Source: an uncultured bacterium
GTDB taxonomy: Bacteria > Planctomycetota > UBA1135 > GCA-002686595
Direction: 5' to 3'
DNA: 58,421 nucleotides
Assembly: GCA_938083085.1 (NCBI GenBank)
Contig: CALLKX010000033.1
Span: 1 to 58,421 of the forward strand
In this document: positions 1 through 6,612 of the stretch, piece after piece
Position numbering within the stretch: the stretch's first letter is position 1
Layout of the letters: each line of letters opens with the position of its first letter
Notes under the pieces: model-generated
Database searches by the model: none
Seen by the model: the letters and a program-made list of their open reading frames with translations, nothing else
What the model was told of the DNA's origin: nothing
Translations under genes and position numbers: made by a program

Positions 1-27
1 CGTCGGGACGGACCATGCGCAACGCCG

Positions 28-50
28 CCGCCTGAAGGAGGAACAGGCGG
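28..50 (-). terminator. Weak hairpin downstream of the selenoprotein gene
   Basis: A 7-bp inverted repeat (CCGCCTG / CAGGCGG, positions 28-34 and 44-50) with a 9-nt loop lies about 65 nt past the stop of the minus-strand selenoprotein gene. There is no T tract, so this is only a candidate terminator. Confidence 0.25.
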
Positions 51-113
51 GTCAGTCATCCAGACGACAGGCCGAGGCGGTGTACCGCTCCCGCCTGCCG
101 TCCAGAGGCGCAC

Positions 114-1424
114 TCAGCGCCGCAGGGTCTTGGCGTACGCCTCGAGCTCCGCCTGAATCCCCGCCACGTCGTCATCGTCCAGCCGGGTGGTGCTGCGTCG
201 CAGCATCTCGGCGAACCAGGCCACCTCTTCGGGCTGGACCGGGCAGCCGATGTTTCCGGAGGGGGCGTCGCTGGACACCAGCTCCTTCCCATCCGCGTCG
301 AGGATGACCATCCACGGGATGCCGCCGCGCCGCTCGCCCCGCAGGCGCTTGGCCACGGCGTCGCCGCTCGCGTTCCGCTCCACGTCGATCTTGATCGTGA
401 CGTAGTCACGCCCCATGGGGTCCTTGACCCCCTGGCGCCCGAGGAACTCCTCGAGCTTGAAGCACCAGCTTCACCACGGGGCGCCGAGGTGAACCAGGAC
501 GCGCTTCTTCTCCTGGGTGGCCTGGGCCAGAGCGCGCGCGAGGATCAGCTCCGCGTCCGCGCTCGCCACCTTGTGCTCCCGCGCGAACGCCCACAGGCGG
601 TCCCTGTCGAGCCCTCCCATTGCGATCGACCCCAGGGGCGCGCCGCGGGCGTCCAACGCCAGCGCCGTGGCCTCGGTCGCGGTCACCCCAAGGGCCGCCG
701 CGAGAGGACCGCCCAGGGGGGCCGGGACGGTCTCGTACTCGTTGCTGAGCTCCCGGCGCAAGGCTCGGTCGAGCCGCGACACCTGATTGAAGGCCGCACG
801 GTCGTCGTCGCCCCCGAGGAGCACCAGCAGCCGCTTGTCCTTGCGGACCGCGCGTTCCGCGGCCTCGGTCAGCTCGGTCGGGAGACTCGACGGCGCAGGC
901 TCGGCGAGGAGCATCTGAACGGTCGCCTCGAGCGCCCCGTTCTGGAGGTCCGCGACCCGGAGGTTGCCCCCTCGATCCACCACGTAGTAGTCCGGGAAGG
1001 AGTCCACCGCGAAGGCGCCAACCGTGAGCTTGCCCGGGCGGTCGATCGCCACGGGGTAATCAATCCCCTGCTTCTCGACGAAGCCGGCCATCTGCTCGCC
1101 GCCGTTCGCCGTGTGGACTCCGATGAGGACCAGACCCTGGTCCTTGTAGCGCGCCGCGAGGTCCTTCAGACCCGGCACCGCGCCACGGCAGGGGCCTCAC
1201 CAGGTGCCCCAGAAGTCGAGGACCACGACCTTCCCCTTCAGGGAGGCCCAGTCCATCGGCGCACCACCGGTGTTCATCCAGCCGTCGACCTGGAGCTCGG
1301 GGGGCGCGTGCCCCTCGAGCGCCTGCTTCGCGGGGTTCGGCTTCTCGCGTGGGAAGTCCCCGCTCGCGAAGAGCGGGAGGGCCGTGAGCGCCGTGAGGGC
1401 GCCGGCGATGAGGGTTCGTCTCAT
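114..1424 (-). CDS. Two-selenocysteine, triple thioredoxin-fold secreted redox protein
   Basis: Reading from ATG 1424 gives 436 residues if two in-frame TGA codons (1199-1197, codon 76; 473-471, codon 318) are decoded as selenocysteine. Residues 1-20 look like a signal peptide. Residues about 40-165 are a TlpA/AhpC-like thioredoxin domain with FWGTW-U-GPC. Residues about 166-290 look like a thioredoxin-like module without a CxxC. Residues about 295-436 are a thioredoxin_7-like domain with APW-U-SWC, cis-Pro region GIPW and a GNIGCP segment. Both UGAs sit exactly where the attacking cysteine of the redox motif belongs, and the frame is otherwise uninterrupted, so decay by nonsense mutation is very unlikely. 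It probably acts as a periplasmic or envelope thiol oxidoreductase. The final TGA at 116-114 has no coding-like sequence after it and is taken as the stop. A frame from 1580 is possible, but 1424 gives the signal peptide. It is transcribed divergently from the PQQ propeller gene at 1625. Confidence 0.9.
433..467 (-). promoter_or_regulatory. SECIS-like hairpin after the second UGA (codon 318)
   Basis: Immediately 3' of UGA 473-471 the RNA can fold with an outer stem UGGUG (467-463) / CGCCA (437-433), a 7-nt 5' bulge, an upper 7-bp stem CUCGAGG (455-449) / CCUCGGG (444-438) and a tetraloop AGUU. The loop begins 23 nt after the UGA and has G at its second position. Both features match the described bacterial SECIS pattern (small apical loop with an early G, about 16-37 nt from the UGA). 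Paired by eye, not energy-minimised. Confidence 0.6.
1155..1182 (-). promoter_or_regulatory. SECIS-like hairpin after the first UGA (codon 76)
   Basis: Downstream of UGA 1199-1197 an outer CGCG/CGCG stem (1182-1179 / 1158-1155), a 5-nt 5' bulge, an upper stem GGGUC/GACCU (1173-1169 / 1163-1159) and the loop UGAAG can form. The loop starts 29 nt after the UGA with G at its second position. The architecture (outer stem, 5' bulge, upper stem, small loop with G2) repeats that seen after the second UGA. Weaker than the other hairpin; alternative G+C-rich pairings are possible. Confidence 0.45.
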
Positions 1425-1624
1425 GGGAAGGGGGTCGCACAGCGACGGGACAGGTGACTCTTCTCGAACAGATCGAGCGTAGCGCCGATCTCGGAGCCAG
1501 CCACGCAAAAGCGTTTGGCCCCGCCCCTGCGACCCCAGGGCAACCGTCAGGGCACCGCGCATTGGGAGCAGCCTGGCCATCGGCGAGGTGAGCGCTCCGC
1601 TTATGATCGCGCGAGCCTCCCTCC

Positions 1625-3025
1625 ATGTTCACCCGACGAAGAAATCTGGCGCTCCTGGCGCTCTCGATCCTCGGTATCGCCCTGGCCTGGCCGCACCGGA
1701 GGGAGATCCTCGAGTTTCTGGCCCCGCCTGAAGCGGACTACGTCGTGGATCAGTCGCTGACCGAGGGGTACGGGCGCCCCGGCGCCAACCTCTCCGCGGC
1801 GTGGAGTGTGCCCCTGGAGCCCGGATATGGCGGCGCGGAGGTCTTCGACCGCAGGGCGTATGTGCTGGACCGTGAGATCGGCGTCGGCGAGACCCTGCGC
1901 GTGATCGACGTTCTGGATGGCGCCCCCCTGTGGACATTCAGCTACCCCGAACCCGGGCGACTCCAATCCGCAGGGTCGAGGACCGCCCCCGCGGTCACCC
2001 AGCGGTCCGTGTTCCTCTGCAGCGGCTTTGGAACGGTGCACTGCGTGGATCGCGCCACCCGCACCGCCACGTGGAAGCGGCACCTGGTGGACGACCTCGG
2101 CGGCGCGATGCCCGACTTCGGGTACTCGGCCGACCCGCTGCTGTACGGCGACCTGGTGATCCTGCCCGCGCTGGGCGACTCGACCGGACTCATCGCGCTG
2201 GACCAGGCCACAGGGGAGGTGAGCTGGAGGACCGCCGGCATGGGCACCAGTCAGTCACAACCCGTCCTGATGACGCTGCGCGGCGAGGAGTACCTCCTGT
2301 TCATCTCCTGCGACACCCAGGGCGCAGGCGAGAACTCCCCGGCGCCCGTACTCATCAGCGCCTTCAACCCGCGAACCGGCGACCTCCGATGGCGGCACCG
2401 GACCCTGCTCACCAACGTCCCGGTGCCACCACCGGTTGCGGTGGACGAGACCCGCTTCGTGGTCACCGGGGGCTACGCGGGCGGGACGAGCCTCATGAAC
2501 CTCGCGCTCTCGAAGACGGGAGAGATCGAGGTCACCGAGGACTTCCACATCGAGAAGGGCTCCCAGCTTCACCCCCCCGTGGTCGTCGGGGAGCACATCT
2601 ACCTGCTGGCCAACGAGAACACGAACGTGTCCCGTCTCCGGCGCGGCCAGGGCGGGCTGCGCTGCTTTGACCTCAAGGGCGAGGAGCAATGGTCCACGGG
2701 GCGCGACCCCTACTTTGGACGCGGGCACATGATCTCGGTCGGTCCCTACCTGCTGATCCAGGACGGCATGAGCGGCATCCTTCGCCTCTGCGTGGCCTCT
2801 CCCGATCACTATCAACAGGTGGTCACCGCCAACGTCTTCCAGAGCCCGCCCAAGGAGCGAAAGCGCATGTGGGGCAAGATCGCCGGTTGGAACGGCACAC
2901 TCGTGCTGCGCGGTGACCGGGAACTCGTGGGCGTCTTTCTCGGTGGAGCCCCGCCCGGCGCACGAACGGCCGGTCCGCAGGTTCCCGGGGACAAGCAGAC
3001 CCCGCCCAGCGAAACCGACCGGTGA
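1625..3025 (+). CDS. PQQ-like beta-propeller protein (BamB/quinoprotein type)
   Basis: The 466-residue product begins with RRR and a hydrophobic stretch (about residues 6-24), an N-terminal anchor or uncleaved signal. The rest is made of repeated blades of the type D-x-x-[TS]-G-x-x-x-W, for example VLDGAPLWTF, RATRTATWKRH, QATGEVSWRT, NPRTGDLRWRH and DLKGEEQWST, which is typical of the PQQ-like/BamB propeller superfamily. No catalytic dehydrogenase motif or heme site is visible, so this is more likely a binding or scaffold propeller than a functional quinoprotein dehydrogenase. The C-terminal 25 residues are Pro/Gly-rich. It lies alone, divergent from the selenoprotein gene with about 200 bp between starts. 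Its substrate is unknown. Confidence 0.8.
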   Translation: MFTRRRNLALLALSILGIALAWPHRREILEFLAPPEADYVVDQSLTEGYGRPGANLSAAWSVPLEPGYGGAEVFDRRAYVLDREIGVGETLRVIDVLDGAPLWTFSYPEPGRLQSAGSRTAPAVTQRSVFLCSGFGTVHCVDRATRTATWKRHLVDDLGGAMPDFGYSADPLLYGDLVILPALGDSTGLIALDQATGEVSWRTAGMGTSQSQPVLMTLRGEEYLLFISCDTQGAGENSPAPVLISAFNPRTGDLRWRHRTLLTNVPVPPPVAVDETRFVVTGGYAGGTSLMNLALSKTGEIEVTEDFHIEKGSQLHPPVVVGEHIYLLANENTNVSRLRRGQGGLRCFDLKGEEQWSTGRDPYFGRGHMISVGPYLLIQDGMSGILRLCVASPDHYQQVVTANVFQSPPKERKRMWGKIAGWNGTLVLRGDRELVGVFLGGAPPGARTAGPQVPGDKQTPPSETDR

Positions 3026-3259
3026 CGGACCCCTGCCCCTGAGGCTATCGGGTCCCACAGGACGGCCTGTTCATGTAGGTCCGCCAGCCTCGACACGAGA
3101 GCCTCCGGACCCACCCCTGTACCCAGAAGAGGCCGCTGGCCGCTCCTCCGGACTTGACCCCGGCCCCAAAGCTCGGCTTCAGGCACGACGCCGAGGCGTA
3201 CTGCTGCGCCCCAGCTCCAGCCCCTTGACACCCCCACACTGAGCCGTGACCGTGACCCC

Positions 3260-3895
3260 ATGGGAGGAAGCTCAGAGTTCGATGTGGAAGACGCCCTCCG
3301 CCAGGTGGCAGATATCCACGCCCAGGTGGCTCGCTCTTCGTTCTTTCGCGGCTACCGCGCGGAGATCGCCGTTGGCCAGGCTGTGGTCGCGCTCGGCACG
3401 GCGGCTGCCGAATGGGCTGCTTGGGGTTCCATTGGACCCCAGACCCACGCGCTGATCTGGCTCGGGGTCGCCCTTGTTTGCGCCCTCGCATCGCTCATCG
3501 ACCTCGTCCTCCGCCGGCGAACCCTCACGCGGCCGTCGGCCAAGATTGCAGCCCAGCAACTCGTGCCGGCCCTGGGCGTTGGCGTCGCGATAGCTCCCCT
3601 GCTCTGGGATCAAGCCGAGCTCCTGCCGGGGATCTGGACCATGCTCTTTGGAGTGGGGCTGCTTTCCTCTGCACCCTACCTCCCGGGGCACATCCGGCTC
3701 CTCGGGCTCTTCTATCTCGTCGCCGGGGGCGTGATGGCCCACGCTGCCCACGTTGGGCTCAACTCCCCCTGGCCGATGGGCCTGACCTTCTGCGGTGGGC
3801 AACTGGTCGCTGCGGCTATCCTGCGGGAGATACCTGTGGTTCCTGCCCATGACGAGCGCTCCACCCCAACCCATTCGACCACCCTCGATGACTGA
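3260..3895 (+). CDS. Polytopic membrane protein coupled to a winged-helix regulator
   Basis: 211 residues. After a soluble N-terminus of about 40 residues, I see five to six hydrophobic segments (about 42-58, 64-84, 98-112, 120-136, 142-165 and 170-188). The C-terminal tail is polar. I do not recognise an enzymatic motif. Its stop overlaps the start of the next gene (TGATG at 3893-3897), so translation is probably coupled to the DNA-binding protein downstream. Pairs of a small multi-TM protein and a PF13601-type regulator are common in bacteria, and the membrane protein may be the regulated or sensory partner; that role is inference. The ATG at 3260 is the first in frame but has no clear ribosome binding site upstream. 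Confidence 0.7.
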   Translation: MGGSSEFDVEDALRQVADIHAQVARSSFFRGYRAEIAVGQAVVALGTAAAEWAAWGSIGPQTHALIWLGVALVCALASLIDLVLRRRTLTRPSAKIAAQQLVPALGVGVAIAPLLWDQAELLPGIWTMLFGVGLLSSAPYLPGHIRLLGLFYLVAGGVMAHAAHVGLNSPWPMGLTFCGGQLVAAAILREIPVVPAHDERSTPTHSTTLDD

Positions 3896-4260
3896 TGGCC
3901 TCGATGACTGACGGCGACTACAGCTACGACGGACTGGACCGGCTCCTCCACGAGCGGGCGCGCCTGTCGATCTTGACCGCCCTGTCCAGCGAGAGCGGAG
4001 GCCGCTCGTTCTCGGAGCTCCGCTCCCTGTGCTGCTTGACCGACGGGAACCTCAGCCGACACATCAAGGTCCTCGAGGAAGCCAACCTGCTCAAGGCCAA
4101 GCGCACGGGCAGTGGTCGCGGCTCGAATACACACCTGACCCTCTCTGCCCATGGCAGGCGCTCCTTCATGAGATACCTCAATGAGCTGGAGCGGGTCTTG
4201 AAGGACGCCCGGAGTCCCAGGCCCGACGCAGGGAAGGCGCGCCGGCCCTCCACCGCTTGA
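3895..4260 (+). CDS. Winged-helix transcriptional regulator (PF13601/ArsR-MarR-like)
   Basis: 121 residues. The order is a short N-terminus, then LDRLLHERARLSILTAL, a helix-turn-helix of the form F-S-E-L-R-x-x-x-x-L-T-D-G-N-L-S-R-H-I-K-x-L-E-E, a wing region KAKRTGSGRGSNTHLTLS and a helical tail (G-R-R-S-F-M-R-Y-L). This is the layout of the single-domain 'winged helix DNA-binding' family (PF13601), whose members act as dimeric cytoplasmic repressors or activators. The ATG overlaps the stop of the membrane protein gene by one base, so the two are translationally coupled. Its 3' end overlaps the convergent metallopeptidase-like lipoprotein gene by 83 bp. Ligand and target are unknown. Confidence 0.85.
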   Translation: MASMTDGDYSYDGLDRLLHERARLSILTALSSESGGRSFSELRSLCCLTDGNLSRHIKVLEEANLLKAKRTGSGRGSNTHLTLSAHGRRSFMRYLNELERVLKDARSPRPDAGKARRPSTA

Positions 4261-4741
4261 CGGGATCACCACCCCGTGCTGCGCGAACCTCGTCGACCAT
4301 CCAACGCACCAGCCCCCACCGCAACCTCCGTGCCGCAGGCTCCAAGTAGGGCAGTAGATCCCCGGTGAGGAGCTCCACTCGCACCTCCTCGAGGGGTCCC
4401 GCATAGATCGAGAACGGCCAGGGGAGATGGGGCGGGTTCCCGTAAAGGTGAGCCAGCTCATGGGTCACCGCCCAGAGCGTCGCGCTCCGCGGCATGGTCC
4501 TGAGTGCTGGGCTCAGCTGGATCCACCCTGGCTTGATGGACCTCGCCAAGACCCCGGCGTACGGGTGCATGGGGGCGATCTGGATCCGCGCCAAGGGCTC
4601 GACGCCATGGGCCCTGGCCACCTGGGGGTCCATGACCTCGATCAACGGCACGGAAGACTCCAACCAGGCGAGGTCCGAAGAGCAGCCGGCGACGAGGACT
4701 GCCATCCACGCCGCCAGCAGCCGGTGAGCGCTCTTAACCAT
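4178..4741 (-). CDS. Lipoprotein with HELAH zinc-peptidase-like motif
   Basis: 187 residues from ATG 4741, chosen because it places a lipobox (VLVAGC, Cys20) at the right distance; an upstream ATG at 4753 is in the same frame. Residues 93-101 read T-H-E-L-A-H-L-Y-G, an HExxH zincin motif (His94, Glu95, His98). An E-E-V-R-V-E segment about 20 residues further on could supply the third ligand, as in gluzincins. The rest is unlike any family I recognise. It overlaps the end of the upstream lipoprotein gene by 8 bp, so the two form an operon. Its 3' end runs 83 bp into the convergent regulator gene, so the last ~27 codons are the least certain part. Peptidase activity is inference from the motif alone. 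Confidence 0.65.
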   Translation of the reverse strand: MVKSAHRLLAAWMAVLVAGCSSDLAWLESSVPLIEVMDPQVARAHGVEPLARIQIAPMHPYAGVLARSIKPGWIQLSPALRTMPRSATLWAVTHELAHLYGNPPHLPWPFSIYAGPLEEVRVELLTGDLLPYLEPAARRLRWGLVRWMVDEVRAARGGDPVKRWRAGAPSLRRAWDSGRPSRPAPAH

Positions 4742-5726
4742 CACTCGGGTCAAAGGTCACCTTCAAGCGGGTCGACGTCGTCAGCTGATCGGAGTCCTTG
4801 CAACGGATCGTCATCTGGTTCACTGACCGCCAACGCAGGAGTGGGTCAAAGTCAACGAAGCCGAGAGGAAGGTCGAAGGAGACGGTCGGAAGTTCACCCG
4901 GAAGCCCCGGGGCCCGGGAGACGCCGGAGAACGCCGTGGAGCCGTTGACGACAATCTGCGCGCCGAAGACTCCGCCAGTGCGAACGACCTCTCCCACAAA
5001 CCCGAGCGGTGCCAGCTGAGGGCCGTCCAGGTTGAGCCGGAGAGCCTCATGGACAGTCACTCGGTCGCTCAACACGGCGCGCTGACTCGACGAGAGCGCC
5101 ACGGCCGGCCCCGCGTCGAGCTGGAGCTCAAGGAGAGCCCACGCCAAATCGCCATCGGGAGCGACCACCGTCGCGCTCATGTCCTGGAAGGTGGCCCGCT
5201 GCCAGGAGCCGAGGTCGGAGATCCGAACCCGGGAGTCGTCGGCGAGGAGCCGCGAACCGAGCAGGACATAGTGGTTTTGAGGCCCCATCGGTGCCGCCAG
5301 CCACGCGGCGGCTTCGGAGAGTGAGTCGCCGGAAGCCCCAAGCAAGCCAGGAGCCGTGGAGCAGTCCAGGCGGTCGCAGTCCTCGTCTGCCACGAGCACC
5401 CGCCAGCCTGTCGCCCCCTCGGGGATCGAACCGCTCCCTCGGCCGTGCCTGATCTCACCCACCGCCGCCCCCTCGAGAGGCTTCCCATCCGGCCCCAGGA
5501 AGGTGACGCAACCGCACACCTCCGAGCTGCCAAAAGCCACGCACCAGCCGGTCTCGAAGTCGATCGCCACCGGCCCGAGCACTGGGACCTCCTTCGAGAC
5601 GGAGACCCCGATCTTCCCGTGCTCTGTACCGCGACATCCAACCAGCGCAATGACCGCCAGCGTGGGGACCATCACAGGCGCCATCACAGGCGCCAGCCTC
5701 AGACACGCTCCAAGCATGCTCACCAT
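4734..5726 (-). CDS. Hypothetical lipoprotein, first gene of a two-gene operon
   Basis: 330 residues with an N-terminal hydrophobic segment ending in a lipobox (IALVGC, Cys at about residue 31), so it is predicted to be exported and lipid-anchored. Six further cysteines in the first half (for example GWC, VCGC, DEDCDRLDC) suggest disulfides in an extracytoplasmic fold. A VTFLGPDGKPLEGA segment resembles a small beta-sandwich (carboxypeptidase-regulatory-like), but this is weak. I do not recognise the family. The next gene, the HELAH lipoprotein, begins 8 bp before its stop, so the two probably work together at the membrane surface. A start at the second methionine (5717) is possible. Confidence 0.65.
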   Translation of the reverse strand: MVSMLGACLRLAPVMAPVMVPTLAVIALVGCRGTEHGKIGVSVSKEVPVLGPVAIDFETGWCVAFGSSEVCGCVTFLGPDGKPLEGAAVGEIRHGRGSGSIPEGATGWRVLVADEDCDRLDCSTAPGLLGASGDSLSEAAAWLAAPMGPQNHYVLLGSRLLADDSRVRISDLGSWQRATFQDMSATVVAPDGDLAWALLELQLDAGPAVALSSSQRAVLSDRVTVHEALRLNLDGPQLAPLGFVGEVVRTGGVFGAQIVVNGSTAFSGVSRAPGLPGELPTVSFDLPLGFVDFDPLLRWRSVNQMTIRCKDSDQLTTSTRLKVTFDPSDG

Positions 5727-5827
5727 TCTCGTACCTCCTCAATGAACTCCCGTCTGGGCGCCGAACCGACGACACCTCTGGCACGTGGACGGACGGCGTC
5801 CTCCGCGGTATCACACGCCCCCCGCAT

Positions 5828-5892
5828 CCGATCGCGGGGGCCGATCGCGGAGGCCGATCACGGAGGCCGATCACGGGGCCCGATCACGGCAG
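5828..5892. repeat. Five 13-bp tandem repeats (CCGATCRCGGRGG)
   Basis: Five consecutive 13-bp units: CCGATCGCGGGGG, CCGATCGCGGAGG, CCGATCACGGAGG, CCGATCACGGGGC and CCGATCACGGCAG. There are no spacers between units, so it is not a CRISPR. It is intergenic, between divergent genes. Confidence 0.9.
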
Positions 5893-5970
5893 CCGAGCCC
5901 CTCGGGCAGGCCCCCTCGCGGACACAAGGCGCCCCTCAGCGCTGGCTGGAGCGAGCTCCACGCGGGCCGC

Positions 5971-6025
5971 GCTGCCCTCCCTTCCGCTGCCCTCCCTTCC
6001 GCTGCCCTCCCTTCCGCTGCCCTCA
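5971..6025. repeat. Three perfect 15-bp tandem repeats plus a partial fourth
   Basis: GCTGCCCTCCCTTCC is present three times exactly (5971-6015) and continues as GCTGCCCTC. The block ends about 35 bp before the next start codon and is strongly pyrimidine-biased on the plus strand. Confidence 0.9.
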
Positions 6026-6061
6026 ACGGCTGCTGCGCTCAGCGGCTGCTACGCTCCATCC

Positions 6062-6517
6062 ATGGGAACTCGACAAGCCTCGTTCGCAGACACCCAGCCC
6101 GCGGGTCTCTGGCTCAAGCTCCTCTTCGCCGCCATGCTCCTCGTCGGCTTCGCACTCGTCGGGCAAGCGACCGGTGCTGCCGCGAGCATCGGCGCGGCCT
6201 CCTTCATGCTTGGCGTCGTCTTCCGCTCGCTGACCGTCGAGGTCAACCACGAGGCGGTCTCGTTGAGGTACGGGTCCGGCTGGCCGCGCAGGTCCGTGCC
6301 GCTTTCCCGCATCGTCGAGCAGCGCGCCGTCAGGAACCGATGGTGGTACGGGTTCGGCATCCGCCTCACGCCCCACGGCTGGCTCTGGAACCTCGACGGC
6401 CTCGACGCGGTCGAGCTCGAGCTGGAGGGCGGCAAGCGCTTTCGCGTCGGCACCCGGGTCCCCCTCGAGCTCTGCGAGGCCATCGCCGCCGCGCGCTCGG
6501 GCGCCGAGCGCCCATAG
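6062..6517 (+). CDS. Small membrane protein with bacterial PH-like domain
   Basis: 151 residues. Two hydrophobic helices (about residues 18-38 and 42-58) are followed by a soluble region beginning LTVEVNHEAVSLRYGSGWPRRSVPLSRI and including WYGFGIRLTPHGWLWN and VELELEGGKRFRVGT. Two N-terminal helices followed by alternating beta strands with a W-x-x-G-x-G-x-R turn match the small bacterial proteins with a PH-like domain (bPH family). These are membrane proteins of unknown function. The gene stands alone between a repeat-rich spacer and a sulfatase lipoprotein gene. The start is the only ATG that retains the first helix. Confidence 0.75.
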   Translation: MGTRQASFADTQPAGLWLKLLFAAMLLVGFALVGQATGAAASIGAASFMLGVVFRSLTVEVNHEAVSLRYGSGWPRRSVPLSRIVEQRAVRNRWWYGFGIRLTPHGWLWNLDGLDAVELELEGGKRFRVGTRVPLELCEAIAAARSGAERP

Positions 6518-6612
6518 CGCGCCCCATGGCGCGCCCCGCAACGCGTCCTCCAGCGTGCGCTGCCTCGTCCCCCGCTGTCCGCACCCCAGCACTCCCAGAT
6601 GAGACCTTGACC

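Larger units (their letters stand above)
5727..6061. other. Repeat-rich intergenic spacer
   Basis: This 335-bp gap lies between a divergent pair and so should contain promoters for both sides. What is visible is two blocks of short tandem repeats (5828-5892 and 5971-6025) and no credible small gene. No clear -35/-10 pair was found. Confidence 0.6.

Noticed and set aside
114..1424. Pseudogene reading: an ordinary thioredoxin gene with two nonsense mutations
   Set aside because: Both TGA codons lie precisely at the first Cys of redox motifs and the rest of the frame has no frameshift or other stop. Independent loss at both sites is much less likely than selenocysteine.
5828..6025. CRISPR-like array
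   Set aside because: The units are contiguous 13-bp and 15-bp tandem repeats with no spacers.
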